Positions 29,771-40,642 of a DNA stretch of 64,000 bases are shown in pieces. Positions within the stretch are counted from its first letter, which is position 1; each line of letters opens with the position of its first letter. This stretch comes from Vibrio fortis. Its GTDB lineage: Bacteria; Pseudomonadota; Gammaproteobacteria; Enterobacterales; Vibrionaceae. Location: contig NZ_AP025488.1 in assembly GCF_024347475.1 (NCBI RefSeq), forward strand, positions 620,001 through 684,000. Reading direction: 5' to 3'. A program made the position numbers and the translations under genes. A model generated the notes under the pieces. That model ran no database searches and was not told where the DNA came from. It saw nothing but the letters and a program-made list of their open reading frames with translations.

Positions 29771-30740
29771 TGTTTCTCCTAATGACTAACAAAAGCAGGG
29801 ATAAAGTGACGGCAATGGAAAGGGGCCAATGGAACCATTCCTGCTGTGGTCGCCAAACTTTAGTCGCCCCTGATATCGGCTCTAGACTATTAATGGTATC
29901 GTAAATGGTCGCGAGATCTTGGCTGTCACGGGCGCGGAAATACTGTCCTCCGGTGCGCTCGGCAATTGCCATTAACGTTTTCTCATCAAGGTCTTCTGCG
30001 GTGTTTACTTTACGCGACATAAAGAACTCTTTAACAACCATCTCACCGGCACCTACGCCGACAGTGTAAATCGTGGTGTCGAATTTTTTCGCAATATCAG
30101 CGGCTTCAAGAGGGGCAAGAACCCCTGCTGTATTGCTGCCATCACTCAACAGAATCATCACTCGTTGTGGCGCATCACTATCGACAAATGTTTTAGTGGC
30201 AAGTCCGATGCCATCACCAATCGCCGTTTGGGTGCCAATCAACCTTAAAACTGCTTGATTAAGCTGTTGGCTGAGTGTGCTTCTGTCGAGTGTGAGAGGT
30301 GTTTGCAAGTAGGCGTGATCAGCAAACAGCACTAGCCCAACACGATCTCCTTTGCGTTTATCAATGAAGTCACTCAGTACATGTTTTACGGCCGATAAAC
30401 GATCGATGTACTCGCCATTAAACGCCATATCTTCTTTACTCATTGAGTAAGAGAGGTCGACAACCAGCATCAAGTCGCGGTGCTTAGGCTGAAACTCTAC
30501 CGGTTCACCGAACCAAACCGGCCTTGCGCTCGCCGTGATTAAGAGAACCCATATAAGTGTGGCTAGAATCTTAGGTAGCCGAGTACTCGGTGCTTTACCG
30601 CTCGTGTCACTGGGTAAAAAAGGCAGAGTCAGTGTGTCTGTCGGCTTAGCGGCAGGCGCCAAACGATGAACAATCAGCGGTATCGGCAGCAGCAAAAACA
30701 TCCACCACCACACAAATTCAATATTCAATAAACCACTCAT
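29763..30740 (-). CDS. batA: BatA-type von Willebrand factor A membrane protein
   Basis: An inner-membrane VWA protein of the Bat/MoxR operon. I start at ATG 30740, which overlaps the stop of the DUF4381 gene as ATGA and gives 325 residues. It has membrane helices at about 6-24 and 52-70, then a VWA domain (about 85-270) with MIDAS DLSYSMS and later Thr/Asp metal residues (LLSDGSNT). A C-terminal membrane helix (about 300-320) ends in RRNNV. It lies between DUF4381 and batB/C, the order typical of gammaproteobacteria. It probably interacts with the MoxR ATPase and the other VWA proteins. Function is inferred from family. Confidence 0.9.
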
Positions 30741-31204
30741 AATTGAACTCTCTTCGGTGGCAATGCATGGCGAACCCAATAGGCGCAGTCATCGACTAGA
30801 GCCTTACGAGTAGACGGGTCAATGGCTGTGCTTTCACTCTGGTACAGAGATTGTTGCCAAGCATCGCTATGGTCGATAAAGCGTGGCGATTTTAATTGCG
30901 AATCGAGAAACTGATACCACTGCTCACCTTGCATAGAAGCGACCGTCTCTCTTGGAAAGTAGCTGATGGCTGCTTGGCGAACCGTTGCAAGTGCTTCAGC
31001 TGGCGAAATATCCGGATTGTTAGTCAATTTCGCGAGTGCAATTTTCTGAATCACTCGATCTTGCTGATGTTTCTGGTAGAGCTTTACAGCGACGATAAGG
31101 ATCGCAATAACAACCACGATAAGGCACCACCAGCCCCATGCGAGCGGCCACCAATGTGGAGCGTCAGGTGTAATAACAGGGCTGAGTTCTAATTTAGGCG
31201 TCAT
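30737..31204 (-). CDS. DUF4381 membrane protein
   Basis: A 155-residue protein with one membrane helix at about 23-45 (WGWWCLIVVVIAILIVAVK in part), a short N-terminal periplasmic segment and a helical cytoplasmic domain. DUF4381 proteins occur in MoxR-Bat operons, and this one sits between the DUF58 and batA genes. GGGGG lies five bases before its ATG, which overlaps the DUF58 gene by 11 bp. The stop overlaps the batA start. Biochemical role unknown. Confidence 0.85.
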   Translation of the reverse strand: MTPKLELSPVITPDAPHWWPLAWGWWCLIVVVIAILIVAVKLYQKHQQDRVIQKIALAKLTNNPDISPAEALATVRQAAISYFPRETVASMQGEQWYQFLDSQLKSPRFIDHSDAWQQSLYQSESTAIDPSTRKALVDDCAYWVRHALPPKRVQL

Positions 31205-32126
31205 TCTTACCCCCTGAAATTTGACTCATTAAGGGCTCAGAGCTGGTGATAGAACTGCGAGGGATTGCAAGGCGTAAGCAAAGATCTTTGATCTGCTGCT
31301 GGTGCTCCTCAAAAGCGCTTTTTAGTTTGTTCTTCTCTGCTTTGGAAGAGAAGTTAAACCATTGAGTTCGCTGTCCATCACTCACATGTTTCATGCCTTT
31401 AAATAGGGTATCCCCTTGCTCTAAAGGGTCGTAGAAATGAACGAAGCGTATCCGGTTATGCTGACGCATTTGATTCAATAGTGAGTAGTCACTATCTTTG
31501 TATCGACTGAAATCACTTAAGAAAATGATGTCGCTGCCTTTAGGGCTGAGCCTGTTCAATGATTTGAGCGCCATTGAAAAATCGGTCTGACAAGCAGATT
31601 TGGACGATTGTACAGATTGGTTATTGGTGGCAATCAGCTGTTGCAAGATACGCAGTGGGGCATGATGGCTAGAGCTCGGCTTTATTTCTGTCAGTTTCTG
31701 ACCATCATCGATAACTGCACCTATACGGTCTTTACTGGCAATAGTAAGCCAGCAGAGTTGACTCGCTAAGTGTGCAAGTTGCACCGATTTCAAGAGCAGC
31801 GTAGAACCAAACATCATGCTATTCGACATATCCAAATAGAGAATTACTGGTTGCTCGCGCTCTTCTGAGAAAATCTTGGTGTGCGTTTTACCCGTACGAG
31901 CCGTGACTCGCCAATCAATGCTACGAATGTCATCACCCGCTTGGTATTGACGGACCTCTGAAAAGTTCATACCTCGGCCTTTGCTGCGACTTTCATGTTG
32001 TCCATTGAGCTGTGACCAAAGGCTCTTTGCGGGAGGTAGCCAGCGAACCGTTTGAGCTTTGTATTGCAAAAGCTCATCTAGGTTGAGTAACACACCGTTA
32101 CTGTGCTGAGGGAGTTGCTGATTCAT
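31194..32126 (-). CDS. DUF58 domain protein
   Basis: A 310-residue cytoplasmic protein of the DUF58 family, which is nearly always paired with MoxR AAA+ ATPases. I begin at ATG 32126, seven bases after the moxR stop; an upstream in-frame codon would overlap moxR. The family core GRGMNFSEVRQYQAGDDIRSIDWRVTART is present in pieces at about 55-85 (YQAGDDIRSIDW), followed by a VWA-like fold with DMSNSM. The start of the fold, YLDMSNSMMFGS, lies near residue 105. It may be a partner or client of MoxR. It is part of the operon that continues with DUF4381 and the bat genes. Confidence 0.88.
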   Translation of the reverse strand: MNQQLPQHSNGVLLNLDELLQYKAQTVRWLPPAKSLWSQLNGQHESRSKGRGMNFSEVRQYQAGDDIRSIDWRVTARTGKTHTKIFSEEREQPVILYLDMSNSMMFGSTLLLKSVQLAHLASQLCWLTIASKDRIGAVIDDGQKLTEIKPSSSHHAPLRILQQLIATNNQSVQSSKSACQTDFSMALKSLNRLSPKGSDIIFLSDFSRYKDSDYSLLNQMRQHNRIRFVHFYDPLEQGDTLFKGMKHVSDGQRTQWFNFSSKAEKNKLKSAFEEHQQQIKDLCLRLAIPRSSITSSEPLMSQISGGKNDA

Positions 32127-32133
32127 GTTAAAA

Positions 32134-33090
32134 CTACGCGCTACCAACAAGAGAGATAAGGTGGGTAATCACCTGATTTGGTGTGATGCCTTCAGCTTGC
32201 GCATGGTAACTGCGCAATAGGCGATGGCGAAGTACTGGGAAAGCCATCGTCTGCACATCTTCTGGTGTTACGTAGTCACGACCTGATAACCAAGCATGAG
32301 CTCGCGCGCAGCGGTCGAGTGCAATAGTCGCTCGAGGGCTGACACCCATTTCTAGCCACTGGGCTAACTGTGGGCTGTACTTCTCTGGTTGGCGTGTTGC
32401 CATCACCAGTCGCACAATATATTGCTCAATGCTTTCAGCCATGTGTACATTGAGTACTTCTTGTCGTGCTTCGAACACCGATTGTTGCGGTAAAGGTTCT
32501 GGCTGAACGGGGGCTTGCCCCTGCGCTTCTCCGCGATTCAATCGAAGGATCGCCAGCTCACTCTCCATATCTGGATACTCTACATCCAAATGCAGTAAGA
32601 ATCGGTCTAGCTGCGCTTCAGGAAGTGGATAAGTTCCCTCTTGTTCAATCGGGTTCTGTGTTGCCATCACCAAAAAAAGCTCTGGCAATGGGTAGGTTTT
32701 ACGCCCCGCTGTGACCTGTTTTTCCGCCATTGCTTCAAGCATTGCGGCTTGCACTTTGGCGGGAGCACGGTTGATCTCATCGGCAAGAATCAGTGAATTG
32801 AAGATCGGCCCAGCTTGGAACGTAAAGTCGCCAGTCTCTGGACGAAAAATATCCGTTCCCGTTAAATCAGCAGGTAACAGGTCTGGGGTGAATTGAATTC
32901 GGTGGAAATCGCCTTCAACGCAGTCGGCCAGTGACTTCACCGCGCGAGTCTTTGCTAGTCCTGGGGGGCCTTCAACCAATATATGACCGTCCGCGAGTAG
33001 GGCGACCATGAGCTGCTTAACCAGCTCTTGCTGGCCTATGATCTGAGACTCTAAATATGTTTTAAGGGTAGTGAAGGCATTTGAGTGCAT
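32134..33090 (-). CDS. MoxR-type AAA+ ATPase
   Basis: A cytoplasmic chaperone-like ATPase thought to help assemble or activate VWA proteins. The 318-residue protein has Walker A GPPGLAKT at 41-48, Walker B LILADEINRAP with the catalytic acid, sensor 1 in MATQNPIEQEG, and the arginine-rich C-terminal lid RATIALDRCARA. It is the first gene of the operon moxR-DUF58-DUF4381-batA-batB/C-batD. The downstream VWA proteins are the expected clients. Family similarity is strong; the true substrate is unknown. Confidence 0.94.
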   Translation of the reverse strand: MHSNAFTTLKTYLESQIIGQQELVKQLMVALLADGHILVEGPPGLAKTRAVKSLADCVEGDFHRIQFTPDLLPADLTGTDIFRPETGDFTFQAGPIFNSLILADEINRAPAKVQAAMLEAMAEKQVTAGRKTYPLPELFLVMATQNPIEQEGTYPLPEAQLDRFLLHLDVEYPDMESELAILRLNRGEAQGQAPVQPEPLPQQSVFEARQEVLNVHMAESIEQYIVRLVMATRQPEKYSPQLAQWLEMGVSPRATIALDRCARAHAWLSGRDYVTPEDVQTMAFPVLRHRLLRSYHAQAEGITPNQVITHLISLVGSA

Positions 33091-33496
33091 GACGTTGTCT
33101 CGAGGTATCTTCTAAAAGTTGAAATTTTCTGTTCAGTGACAGTGTATTAGCTACTTGGTTCGGAAATCTAGCCAAAAGTTCCGTTGAATTTTTAGATCTA
33201 AGTTTGATGGTATTTAATTGTCTATTTTGCGTGCAGTTTTGTTCGGCGATTGAAGGCGGTTATTTGAGTCGGTGCAAAAAATTAGAAATTTATTATTAAA
33301 TGAGTAATTAATTTTACTGCTTATATCGAGGCATTTGACGGCTTTTTTAAAGATTTTTGTGCTTTTTTATCAAAGAGAATCGTTTGCGGTCATACTATTC
33401 GTCGTATCAATAGTGGCCTTAGCAATGGTTAAAGTATTTGATACTGTGGTCGATATAGAAGCGTTACAGTTTTCCGGCCAATTTAGGGGCACAAAC
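33091..33496. other. Intergenic region between moxR operon and MCP
   Basis: About 400 bp, AT-rich. It holds the divergent promoters. An in-frame extension of the MCP from TTG 33335 is possible, but AGGGG at 33485-33489 favours ATG 33497. Confidence 0.5.
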
Positions 33497-35413
33497 ATGT
33501 TCAAATTAAATTCAATGAGTATTAAGCAAAAAGTGGTTGCAGGGATCACCTTTGCAGTACTAGCGTCAACCGTGATTGTTGGAGCAATGGCACAGCGCCA
33601 AGCTAGAGATGTATTAAGTCATCGATTGATTGATATCGAACTACCGGGCTTGCTCGAGCGTATCAATGGCGAAGTTGACCGAGAAGTGTCGCAGCTTTTA
33701 TTGGCGGCGGAGCAGGTAGCATCTAATGAATTCATTGCCGACGCGATTGCAACAACCGATCGCGACCCAAGCATTGAAGCAAAACTCGTTAAACAACTGA
33801 ATAACGTTCGTAATCAATATCAATTAAACGACGCGTCTGTCGCCAACCGAGATACAGCTTACTACTGGAACCAGAACGGATTCCTGCGTCAGCTAAACCA
33901 ACAACAAGACGGTTGGTTCTTTGGCTTTACTCAATCGGGTCAGCCGACCATGGTGAGCATGTTCCAAGAAGCGAATGGTGAAGTGAAGATGTTCGCCAAC
34001 TATCAGCAGCCTAATGGCACAGCAATGTCTGGTTTGTCGAAATCCATGGATGACATGGTGAGCTTGTTGAACAGCTTCAAAATTGAAAACACCGGTTTTG
34101 TCTTTTTAACTGACAGCCAGGGTGATGTACAAATTCACCGTGACAGAGCGCGCAGCGATTCATCTTTACAGCAGTTATATGGTGCACAAGCGAGCCAACT
34201 GTTGAATAAGTCTGGCTTTAACTTGATTACTACAGAATACCAAGGTCAAGAACTGTTTGTGGCGAGTCTTTATGTTTCGTCAATGGATTGGTTCGTTATT
34301 GGTGTGGTGCCAACGTCAGAAGTGTTTGCTGAGCTTGATGCAACGGCACAGAAGATGCTGATCATGACAGTCGTTGTCGCTCTAGCATTTATCTTTATGG
34401 GCTTCTTGCTAGCCAATAGCATCACCAAACCAATCAAGCTTCTTTCTGAGCGTTTCACTGATCTGGGTAAGGGCGATGGTGACCTATCACAACGTATTGA
34501 AGTGAAAGGTAACGACGAGATTGCACAACTGTCGGCAGGTTTTAATGGTTTCATTGAGAAGATTCACTTGTCGATGAAAGAGGTGTGTGAAACCAGTCAA
34601 GCGCTTCAAGTTGCGGCTGAAAGCGTATCAAGTAAAGCGCACATCACACATGACAACAGCCAAGAGCAGCGTGACCAAACCATTCAAGTGGTAGCAGCCA
34701 TCAACCAGATGGGTATGACCATCAGTGAGATCGCTTCTAACGCAGCAACAGCAGCAGAAACAGCAACACACGCGTCTGATAACACTGAAGTTGGTCGTGA
34801 AGTGGTTAACAAAGCGAAAGATGCGATCAGCCGATTGGCACAAGACATCGAGAGCACTGGTCAAGTGATTGAACAGCTAGCGTCAACCACACAAGATATC
34901 GGTTCTATTCTGGGTGTGATTCGTGACATCTCTGAGCAGACTAACCTACTGGCACTTAATGCAGCGATTGAAGCGGCGCGTGCTGGTGAACAAGGTCGTG
35001 GTTTTGCGGTAGTAGCGGACGAGGTTCGTAACCTAGCAAGCCGTACTGCAGATTCAACGGAAGAGATTCAAAAGATGATCAACCAACTGCAGAGCGATGC
35101 TAAAGATGCGGTGACTGCAATGAGCGCTGGTAAGATCATTACGATGGAAGGCGTGACAGCTTCTGATGAAGCGGTTGAAGTGCTAGGCGGTATCTCAGAT
35201 CGAATCTTAGACATCACAGACCGCAATACTCAGGTAGCTACCGCGACTGAAGAGCAGTCAACCGTGGTTCACACCATCAACCAGAATATTGAAGAGATTA
35301 ACGCGATCAACGAAGTGACGACTGGAACGGCAGAGCAACTGGCTGATGCTAGCCAAGAATTGCGTTCGCTCTCTTCTCGTCTCGATAAGATGGTTGGCTC
35401 ATTTAAGCTTTAA
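33497..35413 (+). CDS. Methyl-accepting chemotaxis protein with dCache domain
   Basis: An inner-membrane chemoreceptor. I start at ATG 33497 (AGGGG seven bases upstream), giving 638 residues; a TTG 54 codons upstream would add a hydrophobic stretch not typical of MCPs. It has a membrane helix at about 10-30, a large periplasmic double-Cache sensor (about 35-285) with [21 protein letters not shown] and the second lobe [16 protein letters not shown], a second helix at about 290-312, HAMP, and a signalling domain. The tip [19 protein letters not shown]...[12 protein letters not shown] is intact. dCache sensors of this type often bind amino acids or carboxylates, but the ligand is not deducible here. 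Confidence 0.92.
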   Translation: MFKLNSMSIKQKVVAGITFAVLASTVIVGAMAQRQARDVLSHRLIDIELPGLLERINGEVDREVSQLLLAAEQVASNEFIADAIATTDRDPSIEAKLVKQLNNVRNQYQLNDASVANRDTAYYWNQNGFLRQLNQQQDGWFFGFTQSGQPTMVSMFQEANGEVKMFANYQQPNGTAMSGLSKSMDDMVSLLNSFKIENTGFVFLTDSQGDVQIHRDRARSDSSLQQLYGAQASQLLNKSGFNLITTEYQGQELFVASLYVSSMDWFVIGVVPTSEVFAELDATAQKMLIMTVVVALAFIFMGFLLANSITKPIKLLSERFTDLGKGDGDLSQRIEVKGNDEIAQLSAGFNGFIEKIHLSMKEVCETSQALQVAAESVSSKAHITHDNSQEQRDQTIQVVAAINQMGMTISEIASNAATAAETATHASDNTEVGREVVNKAKDAISRLAQDIESTGQVIEQLASTTQDIGSILGVIRDISEQTNLLALNAAIEAARAGEQGRGFAVVADEVRNLASRTADSTEEIQKMINQLQSDAKDAVTAMSAGKIITMEGVTASDEAVEVLGGISDRILDITDRNTQVATATEEQSTVVHTINQNIEEINAINEVTTGTAEQLADASQELRSLSSRLDKMVGSFKL

Positions 35414-35546
35414 GCTTTTAGTTTTAAAATAACTATTTGCGTATCGGCCTTGCCTTGGTTTTCCAGGGCAGGGCCAAAGCACCTAGCATCATTGCCTAGA
35501 AATGAGTAAAATTGTCTGAGTATTAATGTTTAGGTAAGAAAAAATC

Positions 35547-35744
35547 ATGAGCGATTTTGAAAAAGAACTTGAGCTAATGTCTCAAGAGATGGGCGACGAG
35601 CCAGAAGTGAAACTACCGTCATTAGAAGAGCAAAAGGCTGTTGTTGCGGAGCTTAAGCGTCTAGAAGCGGAAGGTAAACTAACACCAGAAGTACTAGAAG
35701 AGCACTTCGGTAAGTTCAACCAAAAGAACACACCAATCCACTAA
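35547..35744 (+). CDS. Small acidic conserved-looking protein
   Basis: A 65-residue cytoplasmic protein, rich in Glu, Lys and Leu, with a predicted helical hairpin: LPSLEEQKAVVAELKRLE and TPEVLEEHFGKFN. The coding sequence has biased codons, a clear ATG with GGTAAG upstream, and a terminator behind it. I do not recognise a family. It is probably a real gene on coding character and flanking signals. No cysteine or membrane segment. Confidence 0.7.
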   Translation: MSDFEKELELMSQEMGDEPEVKLPSLEEQKAVVAELKRLEAEGKLTPEVLEEHFGKFNQKNTPIH

Positions 35745-35781
35745 TCTGGTCGGTGCCGGGGCAACTCCTATAAGAATGACA

Positions 35782-35809
35782 AAGGTCTAGCGAATGCTGG
35801 GCCTTTTTT
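35782..35809 (+). terminator. Terminator after the small acidic protein gene
   Basis: The stem AAGGTCTAGC/GCTGGGCCTT (two G-U pairs) with loop GAAT is followed by a T-run. It lies about 40 bp after the stop. Confidence 0.75.
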
Positions 35810-35923
35810 GTATGCGCTGACAGGGCTTTTAGATGGTTTGGAGAAGGGGAGTAGAAGCGCCTTGTAGGTGACTCATTTTGGCCATCTCGCTGGTTTCAAT
35901 TTAGGCTTGCCTTTAAGACAGAA

Positions 35924-35948
35924 AAAATCCCTCACGAGGAGGGATTTT
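35924..35948 (-). terminator. Terminator of malK
   Basis: The stem AAAATCCCTC/GAGGGATTTT with a five-base loop; on the minus strand a T-run follows. It is 50 bp after the malK stop. Confidence 0.85.
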
Positions 35949-35997
35949 GACAGGGCAATTTATTCTTAGAAACAGAGCTCGAATCTATAGTCGAGGC

Positions 35998-37110
35998 TTA
36001 CTCTGTACCTTTCTCTACGTACAGACGACGACATGCTTTACCGTCGCTGTGGAATAGGTGACAACGGTGCGCTGGGATACCGATAGCAAGCTTGTCGCCT
36101 ACTTCAACGTCTAATGTATCTGGTTGACGGAAGATAACGTCAGCATCAGCACTCTCTAGGTTTAGGTAAACTTGAGTTTCGTTACCTAGCTTCTCAACAA
36201 TCATCACTTCGCCTTCGATGGTTGCATCGCCGTTCTCAGCAGACAGCAAGTGCTCAGGGCGAACACCCAGTGACATACGGTCGCCAACATTGACCGTTGT
36301 GCCATCTACAGGAACCCAGAAAGTCATGCCGTTTGAAAGTTGAACCATCACACGCTCAGACTCTACAGCTTCAATGTGTACAGACATGAAGTTCATCTTA
36401 GGTGAACCGATGAAGCCTGCAACGAAGCGGTTTTGAGGGTAGTGGTATAGGTCAAGAGGCTTACCTACTTGAGATACGTAACCGCCATCAAGAACAACGA
36501 TTTTGTCTGCCATCGTCATTGCTTCTACTTGGTCGTGCGTTACGTAAATCATGGTACAACCAAGCTGACGTTGTAGCTTCGTGATTTGAGAACGCATTTG
36601 AACACGTAGCGCCGCATCTAGGTTAGATAGAGGCTCATCCAGTAGGAATACGTTTGGTTGAGAAACCAGAGTACGACCGATAGCAACACGCTGACGTTGA
36701 CCACCAGAAAGCGCTTTTGGTTGACGCTCTAGTAGGTGACCTAGCTGAAGGATTTCAGCGGCATGCTCAACACGTTTGTCGATCTCAGCCTTGTCTGCTT
36801 TCGCTAGCTTAAGACCAAAAGACATGTTGTCGTATAGGTTAAGGTGAGGATATAGAGCGTATGATTGGAATACCATGCCCACGCCGCGCTTAGATGGCTC
36901 AACGTCGTTCATACGTTCGTCGCCAATGTATAAATCACCTGAAGTGATATCTTCTAGACCTGCGATACAGCGTAATAGTGTCGATTTACCACAACCTGAT
37001 GGTCCAACGAATACTACAAACTCACCTTCGTTGATCTCTAAGTTTACGTCCTTAGAAATCTGTACATCACCATATGATTTATAAACGTTTTTTAACGTGA
37101 CACTCGCCAT
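35998..37110 (-). CDS. malK: Maltose/maltodextrin transporter ATPase MalK
   Basis: The ATP-hydrolysing subunit of MalEFGK2 and, in enterics, an inhibitor of MalT. The 370 residues match the family length. Walker A is GPSGCGKST at 36-44, the signature LSGGQRQR, Walker [14 protein letters not shown]-loop [10 protein letters not shown]. The C-terminal regulatory TOBE/OB domain (about 240-370) includes GSPKMNFM and LGVRPEHL. It is divergent from malEFG over a 690-bp control region, the usual Vibrio and E. coli arrangement. Here no lamB follows it; a terminator lies directly downstream. Confidence 0.96.
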   Translation of the reverse strand: MASVTLKNVYKSYGDVQISKDVNLEINEGEFVVFVGPSGCGKSTLLRCIAGLEDITSGDLYIGDERMNDVEPSKRGVGMVFQSYALYPHLNLYDNMSFGLKLAKADKAEIDKRVEHAAEILQLGHLLERQPKALSGGQRQRVAIGRTLVSQPNVFLLDEPLSNLDAALRVQMRSQITKLQRQLGCTMIYVTHDQVEAMTMADKIVVLDGGYVSQVGKPLDLYHYPQNRFVAGFIGSPKMNFMSVHIEAVESERVMVQLSNGMTFWVPVDGTTVNVGDRMSLGVRPEHLLSAENGDATIEGEVMIVEKLGNETQVYLNLESADADVIFRQPDTLDVEVGDKLAIGIPAHRCHLFHSDGKACRRLYVEKGTE

Positions 37111-37514
37111 CTAGCTCGTCCTCGATCGATCAAATTTTAAAATTTACTGCTTATCATTATAAGAGATTATTGGGTCAGCAGTAACTGTAGGAATTGGTAA
37201 GTATTGAGTGTGTAAGAAAAAACGGGTGTGTTTGGTGGCTTCAACAAATTGTCAATCCAACCAAACACACCCTCATAGCCAAGCAGATGTCTCTTTCCCC
37301 CACATCCAGCTAAACCTCCCCCGTGATTCCATCACTGGTTTAGCTTGATGCTTAATTTAAGACAAAAGCGGGCAATGCAAGCCAACAAGTATGTTCGGTC
37401 TTTATAAGAGCAACAAACAATTGCCGGTAAAGGGTTCTTACTATCCACTCTTGGATGACTGCAGTTTCGGTGAATCCAAGAAAGAGTACATCCTCCTAAT
37501 GCAAAATTAACTAG

Positions 37515-37535
37515 GGGGAGTAGGAGGGGAGGAGT
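37515..37535 (+). promoter_or_regulatory. Tandem MalT-box-like decamers
   Basis: GGGGAGTAGG at 37515-37524 and GGGGAGGAGT at 37526-37535 each match GGGGA(T/G)GAGG at nine of ten positions. They start 11 bp apart, one helical turn. Confidence 0.55.
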
Positions 37536-37592
37536 AGATATAAAGGGTGAAAGGGAATAAGCGATCCACTTCAAATAAATTCATTGGATAAC

Positions 37593-37608
37593 GGTGATAT
37601 TGATCACG
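37593..37608. promoter_or_regulatory. Candidate CRP site in mal region
   Basis: GGTGA-TATTGA-TCACG is a near-palindrome that matches the CRP consensus at eight of ten core positions. It is about 190 bp before malE. Confidence 0.55.
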
Positions 37609-37795
37609 GTGCTTACGCGTTTTGTGATTTTGCTCTCTAATCCGACCCGATGGCGATCACGAATTTAAGCCATAATAGCTGGGGCGTAGTGGCTAGGATG
37701 ATGAGCTTAAGACGGTTTTTTCAGATCATATCTATCGAAAACTGGCTCGTCTTAAATGAATGCGCCCTACGTATAAATATAAAAAGGATATTAAC

Positions 37796-38980
37796 ATGAA
37801 AAACGCTCTAAGCGCTGTAGCTCTAGGTACAATAGTTGCTCTGGGTTCTTTCGGTGCAAACGCTGCTATCGAAGAAGGTCAACTAACTATCTGGGTAGGT
37901 GGTGATAAAGCTTACGAAGGCATGGCAGAAGTAGGTAAACGCTTTGAAGAAGATACAGGCGTAAAAGTTACTGTTGCTTTCCCTGACAAACTAGAAGAGA
38001 AGTTCTCTCAAGTTGCAGCTGCAGGTGACGGCCCAGACATGATTTTCTACGCACACGACCGTTTCGGTGGTTTTGCAGAAGCAGGTCTTCTTGTGGATAT
38101 CAAACCTTCTAAAGAAACAAAAGAAGGCATCGTAGACTTCGCATGGGACGCAGTGTCTTACGAAGGTAAAACAATTGCATACCCAGTAGCGGTTGAGTCA
38201 GTTTCTCTAATATACAACAAAGCACTTATCAAAACGCCACCTAAGTCTTGGGAAGAGATCCCAGCACTTAACGCTGAGCTACAAAAAGACGGCAAGAAAG
38301 CGATCATGTGGCCTCTACGTGGCGGCGCATACTTCACATGGCCTCTACTTGCTGCTGACGGCGGTTACGCATTCAAGCAAGGCGCTGAAGGCTACGACAT
38401 CAAAGACGCTGGTGTAGCAACAAAAGGCGTTCAAAAGTCTCTTGGCTTCATCGAGAAGATGGTTAAAGACAAAGTGATCTCTGCTGACATGGACTACTCT
38501 GTAGCAGAATCTGAGTTCGTTGCAGGTAACGTTGCAATGACAATCAACGGTCCTTGGGGCTGGGCAAACATCGAGAAATCTGGCGTAGATTACGGTGTTG
38601 CAACTCTACCTAAGTTCAACGGTAAAGCATCTAAACCTTTCGTTGGTGTATGGGCTGGTGGTATCAGCACTGCGTCTCCAAACCGTGACCTAGCGGTTGA
38701 GTTCATGGAGAACTACCTACTGACTGACGAAGGTCTTAAGAGCCTAAACGACGACAAACCACTAGGTGCTGTAGCGCTTAACTCTTTCCAACGTCAACTA
38801 GACAGCGACACTCGTATCGCAGCGACAATGGACAACGCGATGAACGGCGAAATCATGCCTAACATCCCTCAGTTCACAACGTTCTGGTACAGCATGGAAG
38901 AGGCAATTGGTAACGTAGTTGACGGTCGTCAAACGGTAGACCAAGCTCTTAAAGCTGCTGAAACACGCATGACTAAATAA
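37796..38980 (+). CDS. malE: Maltose/maltodextrin-binding protein MalE
   Basis: The periplasmic receptor for maltose and maltodextrins. I start at ATG 37796, with AAGGA seven bases upstream, giving 394 residues and a signal peptide ending ANA-A (about residue 23-24); an upstream ATG twelve codons earlier lacks a site. The mature start [18 protein letters not shown] and the segments [21 protein letters not shown] and [11 protein letters not shown] in pieces match E. coli MalE. Codon use is strongly biased to the preferred set, in keeping with an abundant product. A hairpin after the stop would raise MalE over MalF/G. Confidence 0.97.
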   Translation: MKNALSAVALGTIVALGSFGANAAIEEGQLTIWVGGDKAYEGMAEVGKRFEEDTGVKVTVAFPDKLEEKFSQVAAAGDGPDMIFYAHDRFGGFAEAGLLVDIKPSKETKEGIVDFAWDAVSYEGKTIAYPVAVESVSLIYNKALIKTPPKSWEEIPALNAELQKDGKKAIMWPLRGGAYFTWPLLAADGGYAFKQGAEGYDIKDAGVATKGVQKSLGFIEKMVKDKVISADMDYSVAESEFVAGNVAMTINGPWGWANIEKSGVDYGVATLPKFNGKASKPFVGVWAGGISTASPNRDLAVEFMENYLLTDEGLKSLNDDKPLGAVALNSFQRQLDSDTRIAATMDNAMNGEIMPNIPQFTTFWYSMEEAIGNVVDGRQTVDQALKAAETRMTK

Positions 38981-39000
38981 TATCGACGAAACACCCTTTT

Positions 39001-39027
39001 AAGGAGGGGGCAACCCCTCCTTACTTT
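39001..39027 (+). terminator. Intercistronic hairpin between malE and malF
   Basis: The stem AAGGAGGGG/CCCCTCCTT with loop GCAA is followed by ACTTTTC. It probably gives partial termination or protects the malE message, like the REP elements at this place in E. coli. Confidence 0.75.
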
Positions 39028-39059
39028 TCTATTTTTATATATCGCTAGCAGGTTCCTCT

Positions 39060-40631
39060 ATGCAGTCAGTTCAAGGTACAGATGCTATTCCAGCACCAAC
39101 AAGCCTTCCAGGAAGTAAAAGCGTCTTCATTAAGTGGGGATTGCTTGGTAGCGTCGGCTTAATCAATGGCTACGCTACAATCCTAATGTATTCTCGCGGT
39201 GAGCTCGCATTCGCGTTGCTTACAGTGATCCTAACGGCTTTAGCTCTTTACGTTTTCGGTAGCAAGAAAACTTACGCACACCGTTACATCTACCCTGGTA
39301 TTGCCGGAATGATTCTTTTCATTCTCTTCCCTTTGGCATATACCGTCGGTCTTGCGTTCACTAACTACAGTGCAAAAAACCAACTTTCGCTTGAGCGTAC
39401 TCAAACCGTCCTAATGGACCGTACGTTCCAAAGCGGTGACAGCTTCCCATTCACTCTGTACAAAACAGATAACGGCCACCAAATCGTGGTTAAAGATGGT
39501 GAGCAACTTCTCGCGACTGAAGAGTTCTCGTTAGACGGCCTGAACGTCAGCGATATGGATCTGAAAGCGATCGACTCTGCTCAAGGCGAAAAAGAGAAGA
39601 TCAAAACCATCATCCAAAATCGTACTGCAATCAGTGCTGTAGATTTCCACCTACCATCAGGTGAAGACATCCGCATGAGCGGCCTACGTAAGTTTGCTGC
39701 TGTGGTTCCGCTATACACAATGCAAGACGATGGTGAAACGCTATACAACAACGAAACGGGTGAAACTCTAAAGCCAAATATGGAAGTGGGTTTCTACCAG
39801 CCAGTTGATGAAAACGGTGCATTCGTTGGTAACACCATCTCTCCGGGCTTCGTAGTTGAAATCGGTACGGCTAACTTTGAGCGTGTTTGGAAAGACGAAG
39901 GCATCAAAGAACCGTTTATCAGTATCTTTATTTGGACGGTTGTATTCTCGATTTGTACTGTAGCCTTCACTCTGGCGATTGGTTTGATTCTTGCGAACAT
40001 CGTACAGTGGGAAGAGCTGAAAGGCCGTGCAGTTTACCGTGTTCTACTGATTCTGCCTTACGCAGTACCAGCGTTTATCTCAATCCTTATCTTTAAAGGT
40101 TTGTTCAACCAGAGCTTTGGTGAAATCAACATGGTGCTAGAGAGCATCTTCGGTCTGAAGCCGAACTGGTTCTCTGATCCAATCCTAGCGAAGACGATGG
40201 TGCTTATCGTAAACACATGGCTAGGTTTCCCTTACATGATGATCCTATGTATGGGTCTATTGAAGGCGATTCCTGATGACCTATACGAAGCGTCTGCGAT
40301 TGATGGTGCGAACTTCATCGATAACTTCAAGCGCATTACCTTCCCGTTGATGATTAAGCCACTAACACCGCTACTGATTGCAGCATTCGCATTTAACTTC
40401 AACAACTTCGTAATGATTCAGCTGTTGACGAACGGTGGTCCAAACATGATTGGTACTTCTGAACCAGCGGGTTACACAGACTTGCTTGTAAGCTACACGT
40501 ACCGAATCGCGTTTGAAGGCGGCGGCGGTCAAGACTTCGGTCTAGCAAGTGCAATCGCAACGCTTATCTTCCTACTAGTAGGTGCCCTAGCGTTACTAAA
40601 CCTTCGTTTCACTAAACTGTCTCAAGATTAA
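39060..40631 (+). CDS. malF: Maltose transporter permease MalF
   Basis: An inner-membrane channel subunit of MalEFGK2. The 523 residues include about eight membrane helices and a large periplasmic P2 loop (about 105-275) after helix 3, the hallmark of MalF. The EAA coupling loop is [20 protein letters not shown] in part (EASAIDGA) near residue 405. An ATG with only a weak AGG upstream starts the gene, 79 bp after malE. malG follows by 11 bp. Confidence 0.96.
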   Translation: MQSVQGTDAIPAPTSLPGSKSVFIKWGLLGSVGLINGYATILMYSRGELAFALLTVILTALALYVFGSKKTYAHRYIYPGIAGMILFILFPLAYTVGLAFTNYSAKNQLSLERTQTVLMDRTFQSGDSFPFTLYKTDNGHQIVVKDGEQLLATEEFSLDGLNVSDMDLKAIDSAQGEKEKIKTIIQNRTAISAVDFHLPSGEDIRMSGLRKFAAVVPLYTMQDDGETLYNNETGETLKPNMEVGFYQPVDENGAFVGNTISPGFVVEIGTANFERVWKDEGIKEPFISIFIWTVVFSICTVAFTLAIGLILANIVQWEELKGRAVYRVLLILPYAVPAFISILIFKGLFNQSFGEINMVLESIFGLKPNWFSDPILAKTMVLIVNTWLGFPYMMILCMGLLKAIPDDLYEASAIDGANFIDNFKRITFPLMIKPLTPLLIAAFAFNFNNFVMIQLLTNGGPNMIGTSEPAGYTDLLVSYTYRIAFEGGGGQDFGLASAIATLIFLLVGALALLNLRFTKLSQD

Positions 40632-40642
40632 GGAGCACGACA

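Larger units (their letters stand above)
37111..37795. promoter_or_regulatory. Divergent malK/malEFG control region
   Basis: About 685 bp without a credible gene. It holds several MalT-box-like decamers: 37515-37524, 37526-37535 (GGGGAGGAGT), and on the other strand 37271-37280 (reads GGCTATGAGG). It also holds two CRP-like sites, at 37593-37608 and near 37623-37638. The density resembles the malEp-malKp region of E. coli, where CRP and MalT act together. Positions of the promoters are not resolved. Confidence 0.65.

Noticed and set aside
33335..33496. TTG start 54 codons upstream for the second MCP
   Set aside because: The AGGGG site before ATG 33497 and the usual MCP N-terminus (short basic head then helix) favour the later start.
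37332..37574. Minus-strand frame in the mal control region
   Set aside because: Lies over MalT-like boxes, has atypical Cys-rich composition and no ribosome site.
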